A DNA stretch of 64,000 nucleotides from Harmothoe impar (Eukaryota; Annelida; Polychaeta; Phyllodocida; Polynoidae). Of this stretch, positions 10,879-22,050 are shown one piece after another (the first letter of the stretch is position 1; each line of letters starts with the position of its first letter). The translations under genes and the position numbers were made by a program. The DNA lies in assembly GCA_947462335.1 (NCBI GenBank), contig OX381718.1, positions 35,680,976 to 35,744,975 on the forward strand, given 5' to 3'. The notes beneath the pieces are model-generated. The model was not told where the DNA came from, made no database searches, and saw nothing but the letters and a program-made list of their open reading frames with translations.

Positions 10879-12616
10879 TTTTGAACTTTCCTCGGGCTCG
10901 CACTAGTGCAATCCTCGCACACAGTTTGCCTTTCGTTGATTCATGTACATTACAGAATGAGTCGGTCTTCACTGTTACCTGTTTGAAGTCCGAAGGGATC
11001 ATTCTGTTGTACTCCATCATAACTTTATCGTGCAGGGTCATCACCTTCTCACGTGCTGCACTCAGTCCAGGGCTGTGGGAATACTTAAGATGACGAACCA
11101 TCACGCCCCTTCTCGGAGTAACGCAACCATTGCAGGTCGCGCTATCCCTCTGTCCTTTGCAATTAGCACATTCATATACCACGGTGTGGTGAAAGTGCCT
11201 TTCGCAGAGATGGCGCAGGAAACGCATTCGAGTTGGATACGTCCTGCCCGTTCCTTTCTCTTCAATACAAATGGTGAACGGGCAATACCGCTCACCGTCT
11301 TTCATATACCAACACAGGTATGCCCAGCGTAATTTTGACTTCTGGTCTCTGATATAATAGCTCTCTGGATATTTCAGGATCTGTCCAAACCACTCGTCAT
11401 AAAATTCGGATGGCAAAGGATCATCTTCGGTTTCCCGAAGCCAATCTTCATCATCACTCTCATCGTTCTTGTTGCGAGGCTCGGGGCAACCGTAAGCTTT
11501 CTTGCCCTTCGCACACTCTTCAAACGAACCTGGAATGAAGTGCGCAAGCTTTGCTTCACTGTTCTTCCAAATTCGCTGCAATCGATCGTTATCCTCCTCA
11601 TCTTTCCCTTCACCCTTCTCCTCCTCCTTCCCCTTCTCCTCTTCCTCCTCCGGCACCTCCTCATTCGGTATTTCCATCTTTTCCTCCGGATCATTTTTGT
11701 TTGGATCCGGATCAGTCTCTGGAGGTTCGCGACCCGAGTCTGGTCCAGACTCATCGTCCGGACTGTCCTCGGATTCGGTCACCTTACTGGCTTTCTTGGC
11801 ACTCGCTTTGCCAATTATACTGCCTACTCTAGCAGCGGCAGCAGCCTGAACGGCAGCCATTCGTCCTTTCAGTGGATCGTCACTTGAAGGATCTTTCTTG
11901 CCCACTGCCTCAGTGACTTTGGTAATCACCTTCTTCGGCACAGTCATTTTAGTGTCCTTCTTTGATTCTTTCAACTTCTGTTTCTCCTTCACCGACAGGA
12001 CTGTGTGGAAAACACCCTGGTCACTGTCGGATTCGGTGTCGGTCAGAGTCTTTTTCCTTCCCCTACCCTTCACACTTTTCCCTTTTGTTTTCTTTGAACT
12101 ACCCTCCCCATCGGTTTCACTCTCCGTCGAAAGGCTGCCTTTTTGCTTGGCGGCCTTCAGGATAGCTTTCCCCTTTCGGATGGACGCTAAACGTTCTTTA
12201 TGCTGAGCCGCAGTCATTTCTTCCTCCCGCCCGGGTACGTACGCCCGATTGGCGTAGGTTCCTTCCCGAATCATCGTGGAGATGATCTCATTCAATTTCT
12301 CCTCCGGATCTGCACACTCCTTCAGACGACGAAGTAATTCGTCCCCATCCAGAGTGTAAAGCCTCGGGACCTTCGGATTATTAGCTCGTTCGACCCAGTC
12401 TTCCTCATTCCTGGGTTCTTTCTCGGTGTCTGGTTCCAGGTATAGGACATCTCCTACGATATCCATTCCGGTAACCCCCATCCCCGTATGATCAGTCAGT
12501 ACATACGGGACGTTCGGAAGACGATGTTGCCGATATGCGATTTCGCAATCGAACATAGCCCTCCGGAACGACTGGCTCACTTGCAGGCCAGCCTCAGTCA
12601 TATTATAATAAAGCAG
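10853..12616 (-). CDS. Gypsy-A ORF3, C-terminal part: acidic zinc-finger protein
   Basis: About 587 codons without a stop, located downstream of integrase where env would sit, but with no signal peptide or membrane segment. Order: a conserved N-terminal block, Lys/Ser/Glu/Asp-rich low complexity (about residues 190-390 of the open frame), then a Cys/His region. The first unit is CPFTICIEEKGTG followed by RFLRHLCERHFHH; the second is YECANCKGQRDSATCNGC followed by MVRHLKYSHSP. Both look like C2H2-type fingers with long insertions. The same finger pair and spacing occur in Gypsy-B ORF3. The nested LTR element at 12617 splits this gene from its start (24750-25113). It is likely a nuclear or chromatin-binding accessory protein; this is inferred. 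Confidence 0.75.
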   Translation of the reverse strand: MLYYNMTEAGLQVSQSFRRAMFDCEIAYRQHRLPNVPYVLTDHTGMGVTGMDIVGDVLYLEPDTEKEPRNEEDWVERANNPKVPRLYTLDGDELLRRLKECADPEEKLNEIISTMIREGTYANRAYVPGREEEMTAAQHKERLASIRKGKAILKAAKQKGSLSTESETDGEGSSKKTKGKSVKGRGRKKTLTDTESDSDQGVFHTVLSVKEKQKLKESKKDTKMTVPKKVITKVTEAVGKKDPSSDDPLKGRMAAVQAAAAARVGSIIGKASAKKASKVTESEDSPDDESGPDSGREPPETDPDPNKNDPEEKMEIPNEEVPEEEEEKGKEEEKGEGKDEEDNDRLQRIWKNSEAKLAHFIPGSFEECAKGKKAYGCPEPRNKNDESDDEDWLRETEDDPLPSEFYDEWFGQILKYPESYYIRDQKSKLRWAYLCWYMKDGERYCPFTICIEEKGTGRTYPTRMRFLRHLCERHFHHTVVYECANCKGQRDSATCNGCVTPRRGVMVRHLKYSHSPGLSAAREKVMTLHDKVMMEYNRMIPSDFKQVTVKTDSFCNVHESTKGKLCARIALVRARGKFKMSNELYSD

Positions 12617-13155
12617 TGTCGAGAGGTCATTTGATGTAGATGATCCGACAAGGAGACATAATAGATTAGAGTTGATATCCAGCTTTATTGTAGTCACAGA
12701 GTAGAGGTAGTATACAGGGTGAGTGCCACCTCACATGCATGTCTACAAGGAGGTAGGGTAGGAGCACCCAGCTCCTAGCCCTACTCCAGGCATCTTGGTT
12801 ACAGCAGCAGCTCCAGTGTGGGTCCCAGCCTCCTGGTGGGATAAGGCACCCTCTGGAGGATCCAGAGGCTATTTATACTCCTCAGCCCTGTCAGGCTGAG
12901 GACCAGGAGTCATCCATCAGTCTATAAATAGACTGGTCCTCCTGTCACCCATCCACCCTGCGGGAGGCTGTGTGACAGGAGAGGAGGAACACCCTGGACA
13001 CCTGTCACCACTCCTCCAGTATGTTTACTGTGAGTGTGCCAGGCTGTACCACCCTCCTGTGGGGATTCCCCACACCAGCCACTCGGTGCATCTCAGATAG
13101 GAGTGCTTAGTATGGGAGTGCATCATGGAGGAGCGCACCATGCAGCCCCTCGACA
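12617..13155 (-). repeat. LARD-like element 3' LTR
   Basis: 539 bases matching 24211-24749 with very few differences. It ends CTCGACA, the inverse of its TGTCGAG start. The following minus-strand purine-rich tract (13156-13182) suits a polypurine primer. Confidence 0.93.
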
Positions 13156-14280
13156 CATCCCCACACACCCACTCACTTCCACGTGAGTGTATCACTACAG
13201 AGTGGACGTGCAAGAATGCAAGGAGAGGGGCCATAGGCCGTGTACATGATGCACTGTGGCTGTGTGTGGATATATAGAAATTATACCGTAGCCTACGCTC
13301 GCAAGAGGATAATAGCATACCAAAACATCACAATGCCGCGGGCGGCCTTCCCTATGGGTTTTAAGAAATAAAATTGGAGGTTGGGGGGGGAGGGGTGGCT
13401 TTTTAAGTCATAAATGTGTATTCTGACTCGTGCAACTATCTCCACTGGAGCAAAGCTTCTGCCCTTCCAGAGAACTGATGGGTGGTAATCAAAATAACAA
13501 TTTCCAAGCACTTGTAACCGGTGCCTGTGCATGCACCACCATAGAGAAAATCTGCACCGAAGTTTTGCCAAATTTGTGTTCCAACTTATATTTCATGGGA
13601 TTCAAATTCCCTGGCACGCCTTGGTCACTATGGTGTGTCCACTGCGCGCGCAGGTGTGAATCCATTAGCATATTCAACGAAAAGGCTGTTCTCGGCTCGG
13701 GCCGGCCAATCACACAAGGACAGTGGGGGTTACACACAGGGGGCTATAAGCCTCTGGGGTGCTAATGGTCCACTGTTAGACTGTGGCTGACCCGCCCCAG
13801 CAGGGAAAAACCCAAAACCTGTTCGGTCTGGTTTGTGGGACATGTGTGGCTAACTGGGCATTCAGTCTCAAAGTAGTGAGTTCATGCAACCAGGAACATA
13901 GTGCTGTGCGGAGTTTTATCATTTATCTTCCTCATTCACCTCGGAGAAAACAGTGGTTTCAAGAATGCTGAGTTTCAGAAAAAGGTGGGGGAAACTGATT
14001 ATAATTTTGAATTAATTCCTAAACTTTAATAAAAACTCTTTAAGGTAGAGCTCTGGTAGGAGTGAGTGGTAAAAATTAACAAAAATGGGTCGGTGGAAGG
14101 GGTGGTAGGTATAGGCTGGCCGCGATTATGTAGATTATAGTCATGGTAAAATAAACTCAAGCGATCGTCCGATCGGCATTTGACAGAAAATGTTGAAAAA
14201 GGCAAGTATGTGGGTGGCAAATCAATCATGTAGGTTACATTCTAAAGGTAGCAGTTAAGTGACTAGGCTTTACAATGGTG
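13156..14280. other. LARD interior, unique non-coding
   Basis: Contains only short spurious frames. A G-rich tract lies at 13381-13400. No similarity to known genes is recognised. Confidence 0.6.
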
Positions 14281-14432
14281 TCACTGTCTCTGATATGCTA
14301 TAAATTTGGTGACTAGAACAATGGCGTCACCTTTTTCTGGGAAATGTTAAAGTTGGTGACTAGAACAATGGCGTCACTTTTTTCTGGGAAATGTTAAAGT
14401 TGGTGACTAGAACAATGGCGTCACTTTTTCTG
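14281..14432. repeat. Tandem repeat, about 57-base unit
   Basis: The phrase GTGACTAGAACAATGGCGTCAC occurs three times at regular spacing (14311, 14353, 14402 regions), separated by TTTTTCTGGGAAATGTTAAAGTTG. A poly-T and TA-rich stretch follows to 14490. Confidence 0.85.
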
Positions 14433-14490
14433 TACAATTTTTTTTTTTAAATTTTTTTTTAAATTATTTTTTATATATATATATTTTTTA

Positions 14491-15019
14491 TTCTCATTAA
14501 AACATGGAATATTATGCAATGCTAGTTATCAACTCTTATTTAGTTCCACACACACAAGATTAAATGTCTGATCTTTGACGTGCCTTAGTGATGTCAGTGG
14601 TATTCACTGTTACTTGGCGCCAATCCTGTACCTTAGTGGTACCCAAAGCTAAACATAGAAATAGTGGGTCTCAGCCCCTGCTGTCGCCCGTCCTGTGATC
14701 AGATTCTTAAATAATGCTAAAAACTATGGGTGTGTGTGAAAAGCTTAAAGGTGGCTTACTAAGTATGGCTAAATAACACGTCAATATATGATGAGACCAA
14801 CACTGATCCGTGGCCTTAAATAGGCCTATGCCTGCTGGCCTGGGACAGGGTAAGTAGTACCCTGAGCCAGGGCAGTCAGTGGCCGCAAAGACCTGTGTCC
14901 CCGGGCCTGGGGGGATGGCTTGGCCAGTCGCCCAGGTGCAGGGGCACGTGCCACAAGCATAGAGATATGTGAATACATTATGAGGTGTGAAGATGCACGC
15001 ACACCCGGTACTCATATGA
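14491..15019. other. LARD interior, unique non-coding
   Basis: No gene or repeat is recognised; only short spurious frames. Confidence 0.5.
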
Positions 15020-15245
15020 GTGCTTAAAAATAAGATCTTTTTGGCGCCCCTACATCAACAGGGCAATTTTGTTTTATTGTAAGGATACATGTAATGAGAA
15101 TAAAAAAGTGTTGTTTTTTTTTTGTGTTTTTTTTTTTTTTGGAGCCCTTTGTATTAACAGGGTAATTTGTATTGATATTTTAAGATACGTATAATAAAAA
15201 TAAGATCTTTTTGGTGCCCTTTTTACATCAACAGGGCGATTTGTG
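15020..15245. repeat. Diverged tandem repeat, about 75-105-base unit
   Basis: Three copies of an AATAAGATCTTTTTGG / GGTGCCC / ACATCAACAGGGC / ATTTTGT pattern, starting near 15027, 15110 and 15197, with poly-T expansion in the middle copy. Confidence 0.75.
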
Positions 15246-15487
15246 TCGTAACTAAAGCATATGTATGCGTGCTACAAAAATGCAATGATACTCAGAGAGT
15301 ATGGTACTCTCCATCCTATAATGGTTTGATACATGTTATGCAGTGAGATAGGGTACAGGTGTGTTTTCAGCACACAACCTGGTACCAGAACGATTATAAA
15401 TACCCCTCTTGGAGGAGTGGCAACCCTCCCTGTTGATAGCAGGTTATGGTCACGAGGGTGGTTGCTATGGAACCTTTTAGATGCTAA

Positions 15488-16248
15488 GGGAGGGTTCATT
15501 ATTTATGGCAGGGGGGGGTGAGCATTTGAGGGGGGGGGGCAATTTTTTTTAGGGGTATTCAAAGGGGGGGGGGCCTTTTTTTTTACCCTATTCTTAGGGG
15601 GGGGGGCCTTTTTTTTTAGGGGTATTCCTAAAAATGTCGCGAATTTAGTACGTTGAAATGTCGCGAATTTTGGTAACAGCCTGTGTTATATTTTACCAAA
15701 TTATGTCAATATTTTCAAAATTTTCTAAAATTTTTCTCAAACTCCCAGCAAATTTCTAACTGCATCACTTTTGACACTCAGAATAGCCCACCGTTTTGTC
15801 AGTCTTCAAAAAAGTGCCGACCTCATGTAAGCACTGAGGGTATGGGAGCTTCCAATTTATAAGCACTGGGGCCCTTAAACTCAACGCCTGACAACGGTAT
15901 GTAAGTCGAGTGTCTGAGGTTTGACTATTATCGCTCACCAGCGAGTATCATGAGACGTTTACACTAAAACACCTTAAGAATGGATGTATTTGTTGCAAGG
16001 TAGTAAATTGTAGGTACAAAAGTGCCCAGGATTAAATGCATACAATTAGTAGACACCACTATCGTTTTTTGTAATAAAGTTGAAAACGATCCAGGGTGAG
16101 GGGGGGGGAGGCGCTTTTTTTTTAACCTATTCCGAGGGGGGGGGCCTTTTTTTTTCAACCTATTCCGAGGGGGGGGGCCAATTATTTTTGACGTATTCGA
16201 TTTGCCAAACGCTCACCCCCCCCCCTGCCATAAATAATGAACCCTCCC
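15488..16248. mobile_element. MITE with about 38-bp TIRs and TAA target duplication (PIF/Harbinger-like)
   Basis: The ends are inverted copies: GGGAGGGTTCATTATTTATGG at the left and its complement at the right, each followed inward by a G-run and GTGAGC. Both sides are flanked by TAA (15485-15487 and 16249-16251). A 3-base TWA duplication is typical of PIF/Harbinger elements. The interior is non-coding, with several G-run/CCTTTTTTTT blocks on both sides of the centre. Family assignment rests on the target duplication and is tentative. Confidence 0.75.
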
Positions 16249-16274
16249 TAAGCGTAAAAATAAACTATACTAAT

Positions 16275-17060
16275 GTTGGCAGCAGCCAGTGTTCGTTGGA
16301 GGTTCACCGAGGGATAGCTGAAACTAGGGGCTGATGAAAAGTCTCTTATCAAGCGCCCTGTATGATTAATAATTGAAAAATGCTAAAGATTATCCATATT
16401 GTATGAATGTGGATAAAAAGCTTCCTCAGTGCCTCAAATTTTAATGCCCCTTGTACTTGTGTTCCTTTTAATGCTGCTGGTGTTTTTCCTTTCCACTGCA
16501 TCCTTGATAATACCCAAAGGTTGCAAGACATGGCAAGTACCAAGGCCCCATAACAAGTCCCATGTTAATGGGTGACTGCATCTTGTATGGGAAACCTCAG
16601 CTGGGTAATTCTCTGCAGCAGTCAGATGTCCCAGCAGCCAGTGTTCATTGGAGGTTCACCGAGGGATAGCTGAAAGTAGGGGCTGATGAAAAGTCTCTTA
16701 TCAAGCGCCCTGTATGATTAACCCCTTCCACACGGTAAGCCAATATATTGCACAAAATTGCATTGAGTTACAAGAAACCCAGTGGTGAAGGGGTTAATAA
16801 TAGAAATATGCTAAAGATTATCCATATTGTATGAATGTGGATAAAAAGCTCCCTCGGTGCCTCAAAGTTAAATGCTCCTTGGACTTGTGTTCCTTTTAAT
16901 GCTGCTGGTGTTTTTCCTTTTTACTGCATCCCTGATAATACCCAAAGGCTGCAAGACATGGCAAGTACCAAGGCTCCATATCAAGTCCCATATTAATGGG
17001 TGACTGCATCTTGTATGGGAAACCTCAGCCGGGTAAATCTCTGCCGCAGCCAGATGTCCC
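16275..17060. repeat. Tandem duplication of a 360-430-base unit
   Basis: The first copy starts at about 16277 (GCAGCAGCCAGTGTTCGTTGG) and the second at about 16632. They share GGATAGCTGAAA, CTGATGAAAAGTCTCTTATC, TATCCATATTGTATGAATG and TTGTATGGGAAACCTCAGC. The second copy contains an extra 60-base insertion (about 16723-16797). The tail TTGTATGGGAAACC faintly resembles the 3' part of 5S rRNA. Confidence 0.85.
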
Positions 17061-17373
17061 AGCACTCTCCTTAACACCAGCTATGTGTCCGTTGGTAGGG
17101 CTGCGCCCTCGTCTCGTAGTATGGGTCCAATCATGCCAGTTCGTGGTGCAGGTTGGACGACTTCCAGCTGGCATCCTTTGCCTGCTGGTAATGTGCTGGA
17201 GGGGGCAAACTGAAGGGAGTAGATCATCCAAGGGCAGGAGGCCATAGCTGGGTATTGATTGAAGCCCAGCACACATGCGAAGAAAATCACTTTAAAATAA
17301 CAGGTTCAAAACAATGAAGTCACAGTCACAGATCACACAAAAGGCTCACAACGTCACAGCCACGCAGGCCTGG

Positions 17374-17545
17374 ATCATCCCCACACAGTTGTGAACAATC
17401 CTCATACATAGGTGAACAATCCCCACACAGCTGTGAACAATCCCCACACAGCTGTGAACAATCCTCATACATAGGTGAACAATCCCCACACAGCTGTGAA
17501 CAATCCCCACACAGCTGTGAACAATCTTCCTTACACACAGGTGCA
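17374..17545. repeat. 21-base minisatellite
   Basis: About eight units of AATCCCCACACAGCTGTGAAC and the variant AATCCTCATACATAGGTGAAC, in an ordered pattern that repeats every three units (63 bases). The period is a multiple of three, so long frames here are artefacts. Confidence 0.9.
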
Positions 17546-17780
17546 CATATAAAAGGGGTGGAAGGGGGGGGGTTGGCCTGTCAGTCCATGTGCGATGAGG
17601 TGCTATCACTCCATTGTCTGAGTGATCTAATTTGTTGCCTATGGTAGGGGTTGAGGGTGCTAATCAGATGATCTTATACGGGCCCCAATCTAGTGGGCTT
17701 TAACTGTGATTTATGCCAATGCTAAAGCTTTGTCTCAGGGATATGCCAAAAGCCATGTTTGTTGCTCCATTGTTTGTGTC

Positions 17781-17787
<7 letters not shown>

Positions 17788-17823
<36 letters not shown>
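17788..17823. repeat. Poly-T tract
   Basis: An uninterrupted run of about 36 T. No adjacent SINE/LINE body is recognised. Confidence 0.9.
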
Positions 17824-20085
17824 CTTATGTAGACTATACATGCCAAGAACAATTACTTATTGTGATCGAAATGTTGGGGTTTCAATTATTTCATGGACCG
17901 GGGTAGCTTCTATCCCCACCAAGGTCGGGGTCAGTGGTAGGTGTGGGCTGATGTCGATCCCCACACAGCTTGGGGTTCGGGGGTTCGGGGGCCTATTGTA
18001 CCATTGAGTGGCTTGTGGAACGCTAACCCTAAAGGTGATTACTCCCACAAGTCCTCCTTAGCGTGGTGCAAGGTCAGCTTACATGGATCTATCAGTGTTT
18101 GGTATATATGGTCAGTAATGGTGGGGTGGGGGTTATAACTCTTTCTTTTTAATCTATAAATAGGGTTTGTGTCCTCGCTTTTGTAGGTGTGTTGGTTGTC
18201 TGAGGTGGGTGTGGGGTTGAAGATCCGACAGTTCTATTTTTAGAACTGTCCCACGCGTCACCACAATGTCTAAGAGGGGGGTGGGGGTATAGTGTGGGGT
18301 GAGGGGGGTGGGTGTTACTGGCCTCCTCCAGTAGGCTGTGATTGGTCAGCCGGTGTCGCTATGTCAATTCTTCTAGGTCGAAAAGTCCCAATTCCTGTTT
18401 GTCAAATGGTCCACCCGGCACGTGAGGGTGTTTGGGGTGTCTTCCGCTGTCACCATACATGTAGGCCATGTTGCCCTCAATTCCACAAGTCTTATGGACC
18501 AGTTGACAGGTAGGGTGTGGGAGGGGTGTTGGGGTTATGTGCTGGGGCGTTGACCTTCCCCAACTTCGATTATCCTGGTGTAACCGTGCCAGTGGGACCT
18601 ATTTGGGAGGTGTTTTATTGATGCCTGTTCTCGGAGGGGGGAAGGGTGCTGACATGTGTCCCTATTTGTGCGCGAGCAGATCCCTGTCAGGGAGGTGGGG
18701 AGGTGAGGGGGTTGACTCTGATCCTTCTGACCCTGACAGGTATGACCTGACACTGACAGGAGGTAGCACAAATATTTATTGGTAGGGTGGTCTATATATA
18801 GCTCCCACATCCTTAGCTTATTGGAAACAAGTTGATTTCCGCTGTTGTACTGCCACGTATGCATTGTCTCAGGGTCAAAGTTTCCGGGTGTTGGGGGTAC
18901 TGAGGGGGGGGGGGGTTTCTAAAGCTATTAGGCCCAAAATCATGAAATTGTGGGTCTCCTGTCCAATGATTGCAGCGTTCAGGAACTAGTGTGAGTTCTC
19001 CAGACGCTAACTTAATATGAAAATGTATACTGGGGGTGATGTATCCTAGATGTCCGCCCATCAAAAAAAAAAAAAAATTAAATAAATAAATAAAATAAAG
19101 GCCAGAAGGCTTGGTGTGAAACCATGGCTTCTGGTGCTATAGTCTAATCTATATTTTTAAAGGTTTAGAGTACACTGGGGACGTGTCGGCCCTAGTGTGG
19201 TGTCTAGATAATATTCATCTGGTGCAGAGGGGGTTAAATATCCGCGGAGCTTATTACGAGCACTTTTGACCACGCCAACGTAGATTTGTTTGTCTGGGAC
19301 ATAAATTCAGTTTTAGAAAATAGTGAATGCAGAATCAATGCCAAAAGGTACAAGCGTCCGCTGTACACCTACCTCAGCCTGAGGCCCATCCTCCTGCTAC
19401 CTGAGAAATCCGGTGATCAGCTTGTGTGAAAAAGAGTGTTTAGGTGTTGTGAAAAGTTTCCAAAAGTGCTGGGGATGTAAGTGCTTTGGATAATTTTGTA
19501 GAACTAATTCGAGGTGTTGGGGATTCCACTTAAGTTTGGATCGTCGGGAAGCTGGCTAATTCATCCCTGTCAAACTTTACCCCAGAGGGGAGTGGCTATC
19601 CCTAAATTTGGCTGTGTGAGCAGCTCATCTATGAATATTCAATAGGGTATGTGTGGCCACACCTACCCTATACTAGGTGCCCTGTCATGATCGGGCTGAA
19701 GTTGGCTTTCAAAGATCGAAAGTTTGAGTAGACTTGTATTGGTCTTCCAGAAATAAGCTTTTAATAAACAAATTTTGAAATGTATTATAACAAAGGGGGA
19801 AAAATATTGTGATGTCTTTTCTCAAGCCACCTGGTCCTCTTAATTCCCAAACAGAGGCCTTCACACCGGTGTATGCAGAGGAAAAAAGATAGGGCACGCT
19901 GCTGCGGTCTCCCCAATGCAAGGCTGCATTCCGTGTATACACGCGCCAGAACAAGCCAGAGATCTCTATAGTCGGCCGATATGTGGTTGGTCTCTACCGC
20001 TTCAGCTCCACACCAGGCACTGGATTTGCACCACACCAGAATTGTGATTAAATAGTCCCTGTATACCTTGGTTTTACCCTACTGT
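17824..20085. other. LARD interior, low-complexity G-rich non-coding DNA
   Basis: No gene is seen. Part of it (about 17960-18140) is a diverged copy of about 22140-22340; both begin ATCCCCACACAG and share CTTGTGG...GCTAA and CCTCCTTTA/CTCCTTA...GCGTGGT blocks. The AAATAAATAAATAAAATAAA tract at 19078-19098 follows poly-A. Confidence 0.6.
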
Positions 20086-20600
20086 ATTTGCGATTTGTGT
20101 ATACAAATTTTAAAGAAAAGATGCTAGAATGACTGTTAGGGTGGTTGTATGTGTCTCAACTGGTAGTTAAGGGGTTGCCTGGCGGCCTCTAGGCACATTA
20201 CTTTTCCTGGTAGTCTGTGCCGAGAGCAATCTGATTAAATAACCCTAATACCTGGTATGTTGACTCTTTATATTGATTGGCCAAAATTATGGATATATTT
20301 GGGTGGACACCTGGAATAAGTGGGAGTTAATTATTACCTATGTATTTGTTATTTGTGCATACAAATTTTAAAGAAAGATGCTAGAATGACTGTTAGGGTT
20401 GTTGTATGTGTCTCAACTGGTGGTTAAGGGGTTGCCTGGCGGCCTCTAGGCACATTACTTTTCCTGGTAGTCTGTGCTGAGAGCAATCTGATTAAATAAT
20501 CCTAATACCTGGTATGTTGACTCTTTATATTGATTGGCCAAATTTATGGATATATTTTGGTAGACACCTCAAATAAGTGGGAGTTAATTATTACCTATTT
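20086..20600. repeat. Tandem duplication of a 257-base unit
   Basis: Two copies (about 20086-20341 and 20342-20600), more than 90% alike by eye. Both contain GATGCTAGAATGACTGTTAGGG, GGTTGCCTGGCGGCCTCTAGG and ATACCTGGTATGTTGACTC. Confidence 0.9.
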
Positions 20601-21110
20601 TTAGGTGTGGGTGTATGAGAAAGTCTATCCACATATACTTGCTGTAGGAGCTCTGCTGATTTGAGCTGCTCCCCTTTGGCTGGAAGGCTAAGGTACTAAG
20701 GGGGGGGGGGGTTATGTGTAGATCCGTGTGGGGTTTTACTTGGGAGGGGCTAAGGGGGGGGGTGGTGTGTGTTTGGAGGGGTGTAAGATGGCGGCACTTT
20801 CCGTGGGGGTATGAGGGTAAATGTGGTTACTCTTAATAGGGGTGGTAGGTGGGAATTACATTGTGGTCTATGGATTTTATGGGCCTGAAAAAATTTGTTT
20901 GTTTTGTTTAATTTTATTTTTAAATCGACCTCAGGGATATGACAAATGCCCTATTTTGTTACTGAGTTGTCTGTGTTTTTTTTTGTTTTTTTTAATCTCC
21001 TATTCATATCGTCAAAGGGAAAATTACTTGTTGAAAGAAAAATTTTCAGGCTTTAATACCTAAGTAGATAGATGTAGATTCTATCCCCACACAGCTTTTG
21101 TAGGTGATAG

Positions 21111-22050
21111 GGCTCACTCTCACCAAACCAGTGCAACTAAAAAAGTGACGTACATGATCGGCGGACGTACATGATCGGCGGACGTACATGATCGGTGACG
21201 TACATGATCGGTGACGTACATGATCGGTGACGTACATGATCGGTGATCTATTGACTGCCCTACCCTTTCTGAAGATGATAAAACATAAATAAACCTTACC
21301 AAGGTGTACATACGATGTGTCTCTTGAAATGTAATATGTTAGCAATGTATATATATGCGACTATTAAGGTCATTTTTCATGGCATTTTAATACTGATCAT
21401 GTACGTCATGTGACGTACATGATCGGTGACGTACATGATCGGTGATTTATTGACTGCCCTACCCTTTATGAACATGATAAAACATGAATAAACCTTACCA
21501 ACGTGTACATATGATGTGTGTATTGAAATGTTATGTGTTAGAAATGTATAGATGCGACTATTAAAATCATTTTACATGACATTTCGATCCCGATCATGTA
21601 CGTCATGTGACGTACATGATCGGCCATTATTTATTGACTGTCTTAATTACCCTTTCTGACCATATATAAAACATAAATCAATCATAGCAAGGTGCACATA
21701 TGTTGTAGGTCTAAATATGTATAATCATAGACATGTGAAGCAGTGGGTAATGAGGAAATGTTACATGACATTCCAAGCCGATCATGTACGTCATGTGACG
21801 TACATGATCGGTTACACATTGAGCCCCCCCCCCTCCGGCCCCTATAAATATTTTGGGAGGTTTTTTTTTCTAATAAACTCCCCAAAGATACATTACAGCC
21901 TGTAGGTATGGTTGGGAGAGTTAAACATCGTAGTGCAGGGGGTAAAAGATGGGTTTTGTACTCTGCCGATCATGTACGTCCGCCGATCATGTACGTCCGC
22001 CGATCATGTACGTCACTTTTTTAGTTGCACTGATTTGGTGAGAGTGAGCC
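21111..22050. mobile_element. Foldback element made of GATCATGTACGTCA palindromes
   Basis: Outer 84-base arms (21111-21194 and 21967-22050) are inverted copies with about one mismatch. Each arm contains three tandem ACGTACATGATCGGCGG-type units. Between them a unit of about 190 bases repeats about three times. Each of the three repeats ends in the near-perfect palindrome GATCATGTACGTCA-TG-TGACGTACATGATC (21393, 21591, 21779 regions). TGACG half-sites resemble CREB/ATF sites. Long composite inverted repeats with internal tandem units define foldback-type elements. No coding sequence is present and no target duplication is identified. Confidence 0.8.

Noticed and set aside
10853..12616. Envelope gene of an errantivirus-like element
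   Set aside because: No signal peptide, membrane helix or furin-type site; the sequence is acidic with Cys/His fingers.
12618..12697. ORF3 start within the LTR at 12697
   Set aside because: That part of the frame is LTR sequence of the nested element; the true upstream part is at 24750-25113.
16330..16360. Second hammerhead motif (CTGATGAAAAGTC...)
   Set aside because: The GAAA strand and a stem II are missing.
16275..17060. 5S rRNA-derived SINE
   Set aside because: Only a short stretch (TTGTATGGGAAACC) resembles 5S; the rest does not align and no tail is evident.
17374..17545. CRISPR-like array
   Set aside because: Units are contiguous, with no unique spacers, and the context is animal TE DNA.
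17326..17609. Cys-rich repetitive open frames that could look like a secreted repeat protein
   Set aside because: They arise from a 21-base minisatellite whose period is a multiple of three; several frames are open at once.
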